Positions 49,721 to 59,505 of a DNA stretch of 64,000 bases are shown piece after piece. The stretch's first letter is position 1. Each line of letters opens with the position of its first letter. The notes under the pieces are model-generated. The model was given only the letters and a program-made list of their open reading frames with translations, ran no database searches and was not told where the DNA came from. Source of the stretch: Shewanella metallivivens (GTDB lineage Bacteria; Pseudomonadota; Gammaproteobacteria; Enterobacterales; Shewanellaceae); contig NZ_JAQQPZ010000001.1 of assembly GCF_028750675.1 (NCBI RefSeq), forward strand, positions 596,083-660,082. The letters are read 5' to 3'. The translations under genes were made by a program, and so were the position numbers.

Positions 49721-49982
49721 GGATAACTCCTTTTTTGTTTAGGGGCTATTAAAACAGGTTTTGAGCGATCACTCAATATGTATCTAAACAAATGGTCATT
49801 TTGTGATTAAGGTGTCGTTTTCCTGTTATTCGTTATAACATTGTTTGTTTATAAGTGATGACTCAGCAAGCGTTTAACTGGGCTTAAACAAGGCGGATAA
49901 CTGAATGAAGAGTGGCTCACTTTGACGTTATGCTTGCCTGCTCCAACCGTTTTCACTAAATAGATTCACCAAGAGGATGTAA

Positions 49983-50609
49983 ATGGTTCAAGCGTTCGAA
50001 ACTCAATTCATTGCGTTCATTAAAGCTGAAATGCATCAAGATTTAGCCCATGATCTTAATCATGTGCTTAGAGTGGTTAACACCGCTAAATCGTTATGTT
50101 TGAGTGAAGGAGCTGTGATAGAAGTGGTATTGCCAGCTGCTTATTTACACGATTGCTTCTCATTTGCTAAACATCATCCAGACAGGCCGAAAAGCTCACA
50201 GATTGCAGCAGATAAAGCAATTGAGTTTTTGCGCAGTATTCACTATCCCACTGAGTTTTTATCGGCTATTCACCATGCGATAGTTGCCCACAGTTATAGT
50301 GCCAATATTGATGCTAAAAGTGTCGAAGCCCAAATAGTGCAAGATGCCGACAGGCTTGATTCATTAGGCGCTATCGGTATTGCAAGATGTCTTCAAGTCA
50401 GCACCAGCCTTGGGGTGAGTTTATATAGCCTAGATGACCCATTTTGTATAAATAGACAAGCTAATGATCGCAGATACGCCATTGATCACTTCTACACTAA
50501 GCTATTAACACTCGAAGAGACGATGCATACCCCATCAGCAAAGATTGAAGCTAAAAAAAGAACCGAGTTCATGAGAACCTTTTTAGCCCAGTTAAACACT
50601 GAGCTATAG
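49983..50609 (+). CDS. HD-domain phosphohydrolase
   Basis: A 208-aa cytoplasmic protein with the HD metal site: HDLNHVLRV, AAYLHDCFS (the HD dyad), HAIVAHSYS and QDADRLDSLGAIGI. This pattern matches the YedJ/YpgQ group, some of which hydrolyse nucleotides. The catalytic residues are intact. The ATG follows AGAGGATG. The substrate cannot be read from sequence. Confidence 0.9.
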   Translation: MVQAFETQFIAFIKAEMHQDLAHDLNHVLRVVNTAKSLCLSEGAVIEVVLPAAYLHDCFSFAKHHPDRPKSSQIAADKAIEFLRSIHYPTEFLSAIHHAIVAHSYSANIDAKSVEAQIVQDADRLDSLGAIGIARCLQVSTSLGVSLYSLDDPFCINRQANDRRYAIDHFYTKLLTLEETMHTPSAKIEAKKRTEFMRTFLAQLNTEL

Positions 50610-50664
50610 GTTTTTATTGATCAATGACGCTATTTAACTTGTTAATATCAAGAGGATCAATGAT

Positions 50665-52101
50665 TTATTGCTTGTTTAGGCTAGCCAGCAAGGGCAGGAT
50701 TTTACTGACTTTATCAAAGCTTTCTTGATATTCTGCTTTTGCATCAGAATCAGCCACAATACCACCGCCGGCCCAACAATAAATGCGGTTTTGCTCGGTC
50801 ACTAAGGTGCGAATGGTAATGCTGGTGTCCATATTGCCGTCCTGGCTAATGTAACCAATACTGCCACAATAAAGATTACGTCTTGAAGGTTCTAACTCTT
50901 CAATAATTTGCATGGCGCGTATTTTTGGTGCACCAGTAATTGAACCACCCGGAAAGGCGGCTTGCAGTAAATCAAAGGCATTATGATCGGCCGCCAGTGT
51001 GGCCGTTATCGTGCTCACTAAATGGTGCACCGCAGGAAAACTCTCAATGGCAAATAACGTCGGTACTTTAACACTGCCGGGGGCGGCAACTTTACCGATG
51101 TCATTACGCAATAAATCCACAATCATGACATTTTCAGCGCGATCTTTTTCCGATGTGCTTAATGTTTTGGCTGCAAGTTTATCCAGTATGGGATCTGCAC
51201 TTCGCGGTATAGTGCCTTTAATGGGTTTGGTTTCGATGTCATGATGTTGTAACCGTATAAAACGCTCTGGCGATATCGATAACACACAATGCTCAGGTAA
51301 ACGCATAAATGCTGAAAAGGGCGCTTGGTTAGCATGCGACAATGCACAATAAGCTTGCCATTCGTCGCCTTGATATTGTGCTTCAAAACGCTGCGTTAAG
51401 TTGATTTGATAGCAATCTCCGCTAAGTAAATACTGCTGTACCTGAGCAAACTTTTGCTGGTATAGCTGCTCAGTGAGTTGGTTTTGCCATGCAGAGGTTA
51501 AGCTAAAGTCCTGGATGGCAATTTGAGACAATTTATTGATGTTAGACTGAGATTCGATTTTTGATTGAATTAAATTCACTTCATATTCGAGTGCGACCTT
51601 CCCGTTATAATGATAAGCATACCAAGACTTGTCTGCATAATTGTAAAGTAAGCAGAAATCATAAAACCCGATAACCATTTCTTGTAGATGAATATCTTTG
51701 TTGGCTGCTTTTGGCAATTTTTCTATGCTTCGACCTAAATCATAACCCCATGCACCGATGGCACCTACACTAAAAGGGGGCTCACACACTTGCTTAATTG
51801 GATAAAGCAAAGTGTGAATGCGGGCTAAATTTTCAAGGGGCGACAGCGAAGTCGACGGCGTGATATTGAGTGGCACAATATCTTGATGAATCGGTTTAAA
51901 TTGGCACAAACCCTCATCGCTCGTTAATGTCGCAATAGGGTTAAAGGCAATAATATCGAATTTTGCATCTGGATGAATGGCATTGGCTGAGTCGAGTAAT
52001 ATGGCCCAGGGTTTATCACTAAATAGTGCAAACAGTTGTTTAGTATCAATTTCCCAGTCTAATTTTTGCCCGTAGAGTGCGTTTTTTGCCCGCGCAAACA
52101 T
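50665..52101 (-). CDS. pabB: Aminodeoxychorismate synthase component I
   Basis: With PabA it converts chorismate and glutamine to 4-amino-4-deoxychorismate for folate synthesis. The 478 aa contain the chorismate-binding domain with ETKPIKGTIPRS, where PIKGT (a Lys) marks PabB rather than TrpE (PIAGT). RAENVMIVDLLRNDIG, PGGSITGAPKIRAM and YCGSIGYIS follow. pabA is not in the window. Monocistronic and convergent with the HD gene. Confidence 0.95.
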   Translation of the reverse strand: MFARAKNALYGQKLDWEIDTKQLFALFSDKPWAILLDSANAIHPDAKFDIIAFNPIATLTSDEGLCQFKPIHQDIVPLNITPSTSLSPLENLARIHTLLYPIKQVCEPPFSVGAIGAWGYDLGRSIEKLPKAANKDIHLQEMVIGFYDFCLLYNYADKSWYAYHYNGKVALEYEVNLIQSKIESQSNINKLSQIAIQDFSLTSAWQNQLTEQLYQQKFAQVQQYLLSGDCYQINLTQRFEAQYQGDEWQAYCALSHANQAPFSAFMRLPEHCVLSISPERFIRLQHHDIETKPIKGTIPRSADPILDKLAAKTLSTSEKDRAENVMIVDLLRNDIGKVAAPGSVKVPTLFAIESFPAVHHLVSTITATLAADHNAFDLLQAAFPGGSITGAPKIRAMQIIEELEPSRRNLYCGSIGYISQDGNMDTSITIRTLVTEQNRIYCWAGGGIVADSDAKAEYQESFDKVSKILPLLASLNKQ

Positions 52102-52299
52102 CGATAACCCTTATCTAAAAATGTGATGTAGCCCAAAAAGGATGGAAAGAGTATCATATTGGTCTAAATAGTTAACCTCGTTTGGTTGTCGTTTAATGAC
52201 GCGTGATTGAGTCAGTTAATAATAACGAGATGATGACCCAAACGTTTCTGTTGATAAAGATAATAATGTTAGGCCGCAATGGCTGCTGGAGCGCCCCAT

Positions 52300-53856
52300 A
52301 TGTCGAGCAATACCCCTACAACTATTTCCAATACTCCTGTTGTAATTAAACAGGCCGACTTTATTGAAAGTATCGCTGATTCACTGCAATACATTTCTTA
52401 CTATCATCCTAAAGATTTTGTTGATGCGATGTACAATGCCTATAAGCGTGAACAAAGTGCAGCGGCTAAAGATGCAATAGCGCAAATCTTAATTAACTCG
52501 CGCATGTCAGCAGAAGGGAAGCGTCCACTGTGTCAAGATACGGGTATTGTGACCACATTTGTTAAAATTGGTATGTCGGTTCAATGGGACAAAACCGATA
52601 TGACAGTTCAAGAAATGGTCGATGAAGGTGTTCGTCGCGCTTACACTAATCCAGATAACCCGCTTCGTGCGTCAATTGTGGCGGACCCTGCTGGCACGCG
52701 TAAAAATACCAAAGACAACACCCCATCGGTTGTACACATTGACATGGTTGCGGGTAATCAAGTTGAAGTGATGATCGCAGCTAAAGGCGGCGGATCAGAA
52801 AACAAATCTAAAATGGCAATGTTAAACCCATCAGATGATATTGCAGCATGGGTAGAAAAAACCTTACCAACAATGGGCGCGGGCTGGTGTCCACCGGGTA
52901 TGCTTGGTATAGGCATTGGCGGCACGGCGGAAAAAGCCGCGGTAATGGCCAAAGAGTCGTTAATGGACCCGGTTGATATTCACGAATTAATGGCCCGCGG
53001 AGCAGAAACAACTGAAGAGAAGTTACGTGTAGATATTTTTGAGCGCGCTAACAACCTCGGTATCGGTGCGCAAGGTTTAGGTGGTTTAACAACCGTATTA
53101 GACATTAAAATCAAATCAGCGCCAACTCATGCAGCCTCTAAGCCTGTCGTGATGATCCCAAATTGCGCGGCAACTCGCCATGTGCATTTTCATTTAGACG
53201 GTACAGGCCCAGTTGATTTAGCGCCACCATCATTATCTGATTGGCCTGAAATCACGCGCGAAGCAGGCGAGAACACTCACCGTGTAAATCTAGATAACAT
53301 CACTCAAGCTGAAATCGAAACTTGGAAGAGCGGTGATACCTTATTACTTAACGGTAAAATGTTAACCGGTCGTGATGCGGCGCATAAACGTATTCAATCG
53401 CTATTAGATTCTGGTGAAGGTTTGCCTGAAGGCGTCGACTTTACCGGTAAGTTCATTTACTACGTCGGCCCTGTTGATCCGGTTCGCGATGAAGTGGTTG
53501 GCCCTGCAGGCCCAACAACAGCAACCCGTATGGATAAATTCACCGACATGATGTTAGACAAAACCGGTCTAATGGGCATGATTGGTAAATCTGAGCGTGG
53601 TCCTGAAACCGTAGCCTCAATCAAAAAGCACAAAGCTGTTTATTTGATGGCAGTGGGCGGCGCGGCTTATTTAGTGTCTAAAGCCATTAAAAAAGCCCGT
53701 GTAGTGGCATTTGAAGACTTGGGAATGGAAGCCATTTACGAGTTTGAAGTTCAAGATATGCCGGTTACCGTTGCTGTAGATTCTAATGGCGTTAACGCTC
53801 ACGAGACTGGCCCTGCAATATGGAAAGTCAATATTGCTAATAGTAAAGCCAAGTAA
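52300..53856 (+). CDS. fumA: Fumarate hydratase class I (4Fe-4S, oxygen-sensitive)
   Basis: TCA-cycle enzyme interconverting fumarate and malate. I prefer ATG 52300 (518 aa) because GGAG lies eight nt upstream; an in-frame ATG at 52279 is possible. The single chain joins alpha (KRPLCQDTGIVTTFVKIG; GAGWCPPGMLGIGIGG; IPNCAATRHVHFH) and beta (TGRDAAHKRI; YYVGPVDPVRDEVVGPAGPT) domains. The Cys residues in LCQDTG, GWCPPG and PNCAATR are the cluster ligands. No partner gene is adjacent. Confidence 0.95.
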   Translation: MSSNTPTTISNTPVVIKQADFIESIADSLQYISYYHPKDFVDAMYNAYKREQSAAAKDAIAQILINSRMSAEGKRPLCQDTGIVTTFVKIGMSVQWDKTDMTVQEMVDEGVRRAYTNPDNPLRASIVADPAGTRKNTKDNTPSVVHIDMVAGNQVEVMIAAKGGGSENKSKMAMLNPSDDIAAWVEKTLPTMGAGWCPPGMLGIGIGGTAEKAAVMAKESLMDPVDIHELMARGAETTEEKLRVDIFERANNLGIGAQGLGGLTTVLDIKIKSAPTHAASKPVVMIPNCAATRHVHFHLDGTGPVDLAPPSLSDWPEITREAGENTHRVNLDNITQAEIETWKSGDTLLLNGKMLTGRDAAHKRIQSLLDSGEGLPEGVDFTGKFIYYVGPVDPVRDEVVGPAGPTTATRMDKFTDMMLDKTGLMGMIGKSERGPETVASIKKHKAVYLMAVGGAAYLVSKAIKKARVVAFEDLGMEAIYEFEVQDMPVTVAVDSNGVNAHETGPAIWKVNIANSKAK

Positions 53857-53920
53857 TACCTAATATTTGACTGTTAAAACATCGACAAACTTGTTAAACA
53901 GCAAGATGTCAATGTGATAA

Positions 53921-53972
53921 GACGCTCAGGTTTACAGCTTTTTACAAAAGGCCTGTTGCCTGAGCGTTTTGC
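53921..53972 (+). terminator. Possible terminator of the fumarase gene
   Basis: GACGCTCAGG (53921-53930) pairs with CCTGAGCGTT (53959-53968) across a loop of about 28 nt, followed by TTT. The loop is longer than usual for a terminator. Confidence 0.4.
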
Positions 53973-54058
53973 TTTCGCTAGTCTGCAATACATCTTTATC
54001 GTAAGCCATGCACAACACGGCTCACAATCACTACTAAAACAACTGAGACTCTATAACA

Positions 54059-56110
54059 ATGAAAAAGTCCTCTGTATTATTTGCACTGGTTGCCGCCGGA
54101 ATGGCAACGTCAGTGATAGCGGCTGAGCCCACACCTTTTAATGTGCAGCAATTAGTTAATTTGAATAAAGTGCATTCAGCCGCCGTGTCAAACGATGGCA
54201 AAAGCCTTGTTTATGGCGTCAAAGTGATTGATGACCAAGGTGAAGCCAGTTCTGATCTGTATTTACTCGATTTAACTAATAAAAATGCTCAGCCTAAGCA
54301 GTTAACCGCTGTGGCAGGAACTGAGCATGATGTGAGTTTTTCTGCCGACAATAAATCGATTTATTTCCTTGCAAGCCGCACAGGTAGCAGTCAGTTATAT
54401 CAGTTAGCCCTCAATGGTGGCGAAGCCATCGCGGTCACTGATTTACCATTAGACATAAATGGCTATAAATTGTCGCAAGATGGCAAACAAGTTGTCATGA
54501 CCATGCGCGTGTTCCCTGAATGCAAGGACTTAGCCTGTTCTAAAGACAAGTTCACTGCCATTGATGAAAGCAAAACCTCAGGTCGTGAATACAAGCAGTT
54601 AATGGTTCGTCACTGGGATACCTGGGAAGACCATGCCCGTAACCATTTATTTGTTGCACAATTAAACGGTAAAAAAATCACTGAGCCTACTAACGTTACC
54701 GCTAATCGTGATACTGAAACGCCACCAAAGCCATTTTCGGGTATGGAAGAAGTCACTTTTACGCCGGACGGTAAATACGTAGTGTATAGCGCTAAAGCAC
54801 CAAGTCGCGATCAAGCTTGGACCACTAACTACGATTTATGGCAAGTGCCTGTTACCGGTGGCGAAACGCTTAACTTAACTGAAGCGAACACTGCATGGGA
54901 TTCACAACCAACGTTTTCTGCTGATGGTCGCTATTTAGCGTATTTAGCCATGACCAAGCCAGGTTATGAAGCAGACCGTTACCGTATCATGTTACGAGAC
55001 AATGTAACCGGCCAAGAAAAAGAAGTCGCGCCGCTGTGGGATCGCAGCCCTAATTCACTGACATTCAGTGCCGATGGCCGTACTCTGTACGTTACCGCAC
55101 AAGATGTTGGGCAAGTGTCAATTTTTGAAGTTAACACCCAATTTGGTGATGTGCGTCCTATATATAATCAAGGCAGCAACAGTTTAATTGCTGTGACAAA
55201 CAACCAATTAATTTTCAAAAAATCATCGTTAGTCGAGCCTGGTGACTTATTTAGCGTAACTTCAGAGGGCGAGCAACTTACACAGTTAACTGACGTCAAC
55301 AAAGACAAACTGGCTAACATTAAATTTGGTGAGTATGAGCAGTTCAACTTTAAAGGGTGGAATGACGAAACCGTCCATGGCTACTGGATAAAACCAGCTA
55401 ATTATGAAGAAGGGAAACAATACCCGATAGCCTATTTAGTGCATGGCGGCCCACAGGGGTCATTTGGTAATGGATTCAGTGGACGTTGGAATGCCCAGCT
55501 TTGGGCTGGTGCTGGCTATGGTGTAGTGATGGTCGACTTCCACGGTTCCACTGGGTATGGCCAAGCGTTTACTGATTCCATTGGTAAAGACTGGGGCGGA
55601 AAACCACTAGAAGATCTTAAAAAGGGCATGGCGGCAGTCACAGCGCAACAACCTTGGTTAGATGCTAATAATGCATGTGCATTAGGTGGTTCATACGGCG
55701 GTTACATGATGAACTGGTTCCAAGGCCAATGGAACGATGGTTTCAAGTGTCTTGTTAACCATGCGGGTCTTTTTGACATGCGCTCAATGTACTATGTAAC
55801 AGAAGAGCTGTGGTTCCCTGAATATGAATTTGGCGGCTCATATGACAAAAACAAAGCATTATTTGAGAAGTTCAACCCAGTAAACTATGTTGAAAACTGG
55901 CAAACGCCAATGTTAGTCATCCACGGTGAAAAAGATTACCGCGTACCCTATGGTCAAGGCTTAGCGGCATACACTTATATGCAGCGTAATGGTATACCAT
56001 CTGAATTGTTAGTGTTCCCTGATGAAAACCACTGGATTTTAAATCAAGATAACCTACAACAATGGTACAAAAATGTACTTGGTTGGATGGATCGCTGGAC
56101 AGCAAAATAG
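54059..56110 (+). CDS. S9 family serine exopeptidase (dipeptidyl/acylaminoacyl-peptidase-like), exported
   Basis: A signal peptide (1-21, MKKSSVLFALVAAGMATSVIA) precedes a seven-blade-type beta-propeller (about 30-430) and an alpha/beta-hydrolase catalytic domain. The nucleophile elbow is GGSYGGYMM (Ser), the acid is Asp in VIHGEKDYRVP, and the base is His in FPDENHWIL. YLVHGGPQGSFGNGF supplies the oxyanion loop. It should cleave short peptides in the periplasm. The start signal is weak (no strong Shine-Dalgarno), but the signal peptide fixes it. Confidence 0.94.
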   Translation: MKKSSVLFALVAAGMATSVIAAEPTPFNVQQLVNLNKVHSAAVSNDGKSLVYGVKVIDDQGEASSDLYLLDLTNKNAQPKQLTAVAGTEHDVSFSADNKSIYFLASRTGSSQLYQLALNGGEAIAVTDLPLDINGYKLSQDGKQVVMTMRVFPECKDLACSKDKFTAIDESKTSGREYKQLMVRHWDTWEDHARNHLFVAQLNGKKITEPTNVTANRDTETPPKPFSGMEEVTFTPDGKYVVYSAKAPSRDQAWTTNYDLWQVPVTGGETLNLTEANTAWDSQPTFSADGRYLAYLAMTKPGYEADRYRIMLRDNVTGQEKEVAPLWDRSPNSLTFSADGRTLYVTAQDVGQVSIFEVNTQFGDVRPIYNQGSNSLIAVTNNQLIFKKSSLVEPGDLFSVTSEGEQLTQLTDVNKDKLANIKFGEYEQFNFKGWNDETVHGYWIKPANYEEGKQYPIAYLVHGGPQGSFGNGFSGRWNAQLWAGAGYGVVMVDFHGSTGYGQAFTDSIGKDWGGKPLEDLKKGMAAVTAQQPWLDANNACALGGSYGGYMMNWFQGQWNDGFKCLVNHAGLFDMRSMYYVTEELWFPEYEFGGSYDKNKALFEKFNPVNYVENWQTPMLVIHGEKDYRVPYGQGLAAYTYMQRNGIPSELLVFPDENHWILNQDNLQQWYKNVLGWMDRWTAK

Positions 56111-56585
56111 CGAATACCATGAGGTAAATGGTTAACGTTAATACCACTAAAAATGGTATGACTCATTTAATAAGAGATGTCACTTTAGGTGGCATCTTTT
56201 TTTATGTCTAAGTTTACCTTAACGTTAGTATTTTTCATCATGGTTGTTTTGTGTTCAACATTGTGCTGTATGGCAAAGGTACAGATTTAAAATGAGATTT
56301 AATTCAACCATGCTGATTTGATTAATTAATCAACACTCCTTGCGCTTTAAAGCCATAAAAACACAGCAGACAGGCTAATTATGTAATAAAATTACGCACC
56401 ACATCATCATGTCGATCCTGTGCGAATTGTCATTAAGATATTTCGGAGTAAATCGCATTAGCTTTTCTAAGGGAAAGTGGCATTGAAACAACAAAAAATC
56501 TCATTATGTAAATCGATATGTTTCAGCTACATTATCGCGCTCAGAATCGAGCGTTACAACAGGTAATATCAAGAGGGTTCAGTTA
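56111..56585. other. Intergenic region, 475 bp, before the MarC gene
   Basis: It starts with the terminator at 56174-56203. The rest is AT-rich without a gene on either strand, and I could not assign a promoter. Confidence 0.45.
56174..56203 (+). terminator. Intrinsic terminator of the S9 peptidase gene
   Basis: AGATGTCAC-TTTAG-GTGGCATCT forms a nine-pair stem, one of them G-T, followed by TTTTTT. Confidence 0.88.
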
Positions 56586-57218
56586 GTGGATTTTATGCTT
56601 TATATCAAGTTCTTCTTAGGACTGTTAGCGATTATCAATCCGGTAGGGTTATTACCTGTATTTGTCAGCTTGACGAGCCATCAAACTGAAGTAGAACGTC
56701 AGCATACCAATCGGGTGGCCAACTTTGCTGTGGTGGTCATTCTATTAGTGACCATGATTGCTGGCCAGCATATTTTAAGTATGTTCAGTATTTCACTGTC
56801 TGCATTTCGAATTGCCGGTGGCAGCTTGATTTGTATTATTGCGATGTCGATGTTGCAAGGTAAAATCAGTGAAGTTAAACGAAACCAAGAAGAAGACCGT
56901 GAGTCTTCTGGTATGGAATCAGTCGCGGTTGTACCTTTAGCGCTGCCTTTAATGGCAGGCCCGGGGGCCATTAGTTCGGTTATCGTATTTGCGGCAGAGC
57001 ATAACCAAATGGTTAACTTCATCGGGATGTTTTTAACCATTGCCACTTTAGGTGTCGTGAGTTGGGGATTATTCCGCATGGCGCCTGTGTTATTTAAATT
57101 CTTAGGTAAAACGGGCATTAACGTGATTACTCGTCTGATGGGATTATTAATGCTGTCGTTAGGTATTGAAGTGATTTCAGCAGGTGTGAAAGGATTGTTT
57201 CCAACCTTGATTGGCTAG
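56586..57218 (+). CDS. MarC family integral membrane protein
   Basis: The 210-aa protein has about six TM helices and MarC motifs: FLGLLAIINPVGLLPVFVSL at the N-terminus, FRIAGGSLICIIAMSML and PLALPLMAGPGAISSVIV. GTG at 56586 is chosen because GAGGG lies eight nt upstream; the next ATG would be 17 nt from it. MarC was once linked to multiple-antibiotic resistance, but that role has not held up; its transport function is unknown. Confidence 0.93.
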   Translation: MDFMLYIKFFLGLLAIINPVGLLPVFVSLTSHQTEVERQHTNRVANFAVVVILLVTMIAGQHILSMFSISLSAFRIAGGSLICIIAMSMLQGKISEVKRNQEEDRESSGMESVAVVPLALPLMAGPGAISSVIVFAAEHNQMVNFIGMFLTIATLGVVSWGLFRMAPVLFKFLGKTGINVITRLMGLLMLSLGIEVISAGVKGLFPTLIG

Positions 57219-57464
57219 ATTTTGCCTAAGTTGTCGAGCATTTGTGCAAACGTTTGATCGTCGGGTGATTTAGCTTGACCCGCTATCGGCATTTGCGTAA
57301 AGTACGCGACGATTAACATCACCGTTGTCTGTATCGTTATTCATACAAACGGTAATGATGGTTTACTGAATATTGTGCAAACGTGATTTTTTAACGGGTA
57401 TTCAAGACGGTAAACTAAACAATATTTGGAATTAGGTACCTGTCGTATTTAACTCCGCAAAATT

Positions 57465-57554
57465 GGTGAGCTGGCTGAGTGGCTGAAGGCGCACGCCTGG
57501 AAAGTGTGTTTAGGTTAATCCCTAACGAGAGTTCGAATCTCTCGCTCACCGCCA
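57465..57554 (+). tRNA. tRNA-Ser(GGA)
   Basis: A 90-nt class II tRNA: acceptor GGTGAGC pairs with GCTCACC, discriminator G and encoded CCA. The anticodon loop CTGGAAA holds GGA, reading UCC/UCU. A long variable arm (TGTTTAGGTTAATCCCTAACG) precedes the T-arm AGTTCGAATCT. It is an isolated single gene with its own terminator. Confidence 0.97.
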
Positions 57555-57560
57555 AATATG

Positions 57561-57588
57561 AAAAAAGACGTCTTCGGACGTCTTTTTT
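57561..57588 (+). terminator. Terminator of tRNA-Ser
   Basis: AAAAAAGACGTC-TTCG-GACGTCTTTTTT: a stable UUCG tetraloop hairpin with a T6 tail, 6 nt after the tRNA CCA. Confidence 0.95.
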
Positions 57589-57689
57589 CATTTCCGAACG
57601 GTTATTTATAAGCGTTTTTCACTTGAGCCTTGAGTGAATGCTATACTGATGCCACGCGATTATTTGTTCTATTATTGAGTACTCATTTC

Positions 57690-59006
57690 ATGCCATTTTC
57701 GACACTTGGATTACGCGACACTATTGTCAAAGCCTTAGCTGAAGTGGGTTACAGTAACCCAACGCCAATTCAACAACAAACCATTCCGGTGATTTTACAA
57801 GGTAAAAACTTGCTTGCCGCCGCGCAAACCGGTACCGGTAAAACCGCCAGTTTTGTGCTGCCAATTTTAGAGCGTTTAGCCGACACTCAAACTGAGCGCA
57901 AAAAACGTATTCGCGCCCTAATTTTAACGCCTACTCGTGAGCTTGCCGTGCAGGTGCAAAGTAATATTGTGGCGTATGCTAAACATGTGGGTGTGTCATC
58001 ATTTGTGATTTACGGTGGTGTAGATGACAAACCACAAAAACAGGCGTTAATAGATGGTGTTGACATTTTAGTCGCCACGCCAGGACGTTTACTTGATTTA
58101 TACACCCAGCGTGCAGTGCACTTTGACGAGCTTGAAGTATTAGTGCTTGATGAAGCTGACCGCATGTTAGACATGGGCTTTATTGAAGACATCAATAAAA
58201 TCATCGATAAGCTCCCATCCGAGCGTCAAAGCTTGTTGTTTTCAGCAACGTTATCTAATCAAGTCCGTGCTTTGGCTAAAACCGCCATTCACCGCCCGGT
58301 TGAAATTTCGGTGATTGCCGATAAAAGTTCAGCGCCAAAGATTTCTCAATGGTTGACCACAGTCGATAAAGATAAAAAATCGGCGTTATTAAGCCATTTG
58401 ATCAACACCCAAGCTTGGGATCAAGCGCTTATTTTTATTGAAACCAAACAAGGCGCTGCCAAGTTAGTCAGTCAGCTCGAAAAACGCGACATTGAGGCAG
58501 AATGCATTCACAGTGGCCGCAGCCAGCCAGTACGTGAACAAATTTTAGCGGATTTTAAATCGGGGAAGATTAAGTATCTTGTGGCAACAGGCATAGCGTC
58601 TCGTGGTATCGATATTGACGATTTATCACGCGTCATAAACTACGATTTACCTTATCCTGCAGATGATTACATTCATCGCATTGGTCGTACTGGGCGGGCA
58701 GGTGCTGTGGGTGAGGCGATATCGTTTGTTTCTAAAGACGACTTTAAAAACCTGTGCATGATTGAAAGTCGATTAGGCCATTTGCTCGAACGTAAAGTGA
58801 TTGAAGGCTTTGAGCCGAAAAAGCCGGTACCTGAGTCAATACTCAATCATGTCCCGAAAAGCCGTCAAAATAAACCCAAAACTCAAGATGAAAGACCGAC
58901 TTTAAGTTTGGGTAAGTCTAAAGACGACAACACTGATTTTAGAAAAGCCAAAACGCAAAAGGCGCCTGTCAAAAAAGGCCCTAAGCCTAATCCTTGGAAT
59001 CTGTAA
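57690..59006 (+). CDS. rhlE: DEAD-box ATP-dependent RNA helicase, RhlE type
   Basis: I start at ATG 57690 (438 aa, MPFSTLGLRDTIVKAL), the usual RhlE N-terminus; a longer frame upstream has no family counterpart. Q-motif NPTPIQQQTIP, motif I AQTGTGKT, Ia PTRELAVQ, TPGRLLD, DEAD box LVLDEADRMLDMGF, III SAT, V ATGIASRGIDID and VI HRIGRTGRAG are all intact. The C-terminus from about 385 is Lys-rich and probably disordered (RQNKPKTQDERP ... KKGPKPNPWNL). RhlE-type helicases act in rRNA maturation or RNA decay. Confidence 0.94.
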   Translation: MPFSTLGLRDTIVKALAEVGYSNPTPIQQQTIPVILQGKNLLAAAQTGTGKTASFVLPILERLADTQTERKKRIRALILTPTRELAVQVQSNIVAYAKHVGVSSFVIYGGVDDKPQKQALIDGVDILVATPGRLLDLYTQRAVHFDELEVLVLDEADRMLDMGFIEDINKIIDKLPSERQSLLFSATLSNQVRALAKTAIHRPVEISVIADKSSAPKISQWLTTVDKDKKSALLSHLINTQAWDQALIFIETKQGAAKLVSQLEKRDIEAECIHSGRSQPVREQILADFKSGKIKYLVATGIASRGIDIDDLSRVINYDLPYPADDYIHRIGRTGRAGAVGEAISFVSKDDFKNLCMIESRLGHLLERKVIEGFEPKKPVPESILNHVPKSRQNKPKTQDERPTLSLGKSKDDNTDFRKAKTQKAPVKKGPKPNPWNL

Positions 59007-59016
59007 CGCTTTGATG

Positions 59017-59057
59017 ATGACTTAAGCGCTGTCATGCGCTTAAGTCATGTCGGTTTT
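59017..59057 (+). terminator. Perfect hairpin after rhlE, probable terminator
   Basis: ATGACTTAAGCGC and GCGCTTAAGTCAT form a perfect 13-bp stem around TGTCAT, and TTTTC follows after five bases. The gap before the T-run makes it a weaker terminator candidate. Confidence 0.55.
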
Positions 59058-59148
59058 CTTGTCAATCACAGTCTTTAGCACGCTTGTTGCAATGTTACTC
59101 TCGCTCTTGTCTGTAAGAGTAGTCGTTTAATTTAGATTAACGCAAATG

Positions 59149-59297
59149 ATACCAATTAGCACAAAAACGAAATCATGCTTATTGGTTATGTCGTTAGAAA
59201 TATTGAAGATATAACAACGTCCTCGCTGCAATTTCTGCCTTATTCTAATCTATTTGTCCTGCGCAATCTTTGATCACTTGTTTATCCTGATTGGTAT
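59149..59297. repeat. Short MITE-like element (149 bp) with ATACCAAT termini
   Basis: ATACCAATTAGCACAAAAAC on the left and ATACCAATCAGGATAAACAA on the right (minus strand) match at most positions over 26 bp. The interior has no coding capacity. It shares its terminal ATACCAAT word with the element at 25941-26266. Confidence 0.55.
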
Positions 59298-59505
59298 GAC
59301 TTTCAGCATTTGGTTCTGCCTTTTGTTGTAAAATTTACCCCTTGGCCAATTACATTCCTCCGTTACTCACCAATTGTTGGCGTTATTCGTATTAATTTGT
59401 GTCACAAAAGGTGTCTAGTGGCTGCAAAAAATCAGCGGACATGCTTAACTATGTGGATAATCAGACCAATCAAAAATACAAAAACGATAAATTTAGGGAC
59501 ATAAT

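Larger units (their letters stand above)
59007..59505. other. Intergenic region, 499 bp, between rhlE and the DUF885 gene
   Basis: It contains a hairpin at 59017-59048 and a MITE-like element at 59149-59297. A short frame at 59310-59504 has no ribosome-binding site and no recognisable product. Confidence 0.5.

Noticed and set aside
56699..57118. 139-codon open frame antisense to the MarC gene
   Set aside because: Fully inside a confident membrane-protein gene, with no start signal.
59310..59504. 64-codon open frame just before the DUF885 lipoprotein gene
   Set aside because: No ribosome-binding site, no recognisable domain; it overlaps the likely promoter of the lipoprotein gene.
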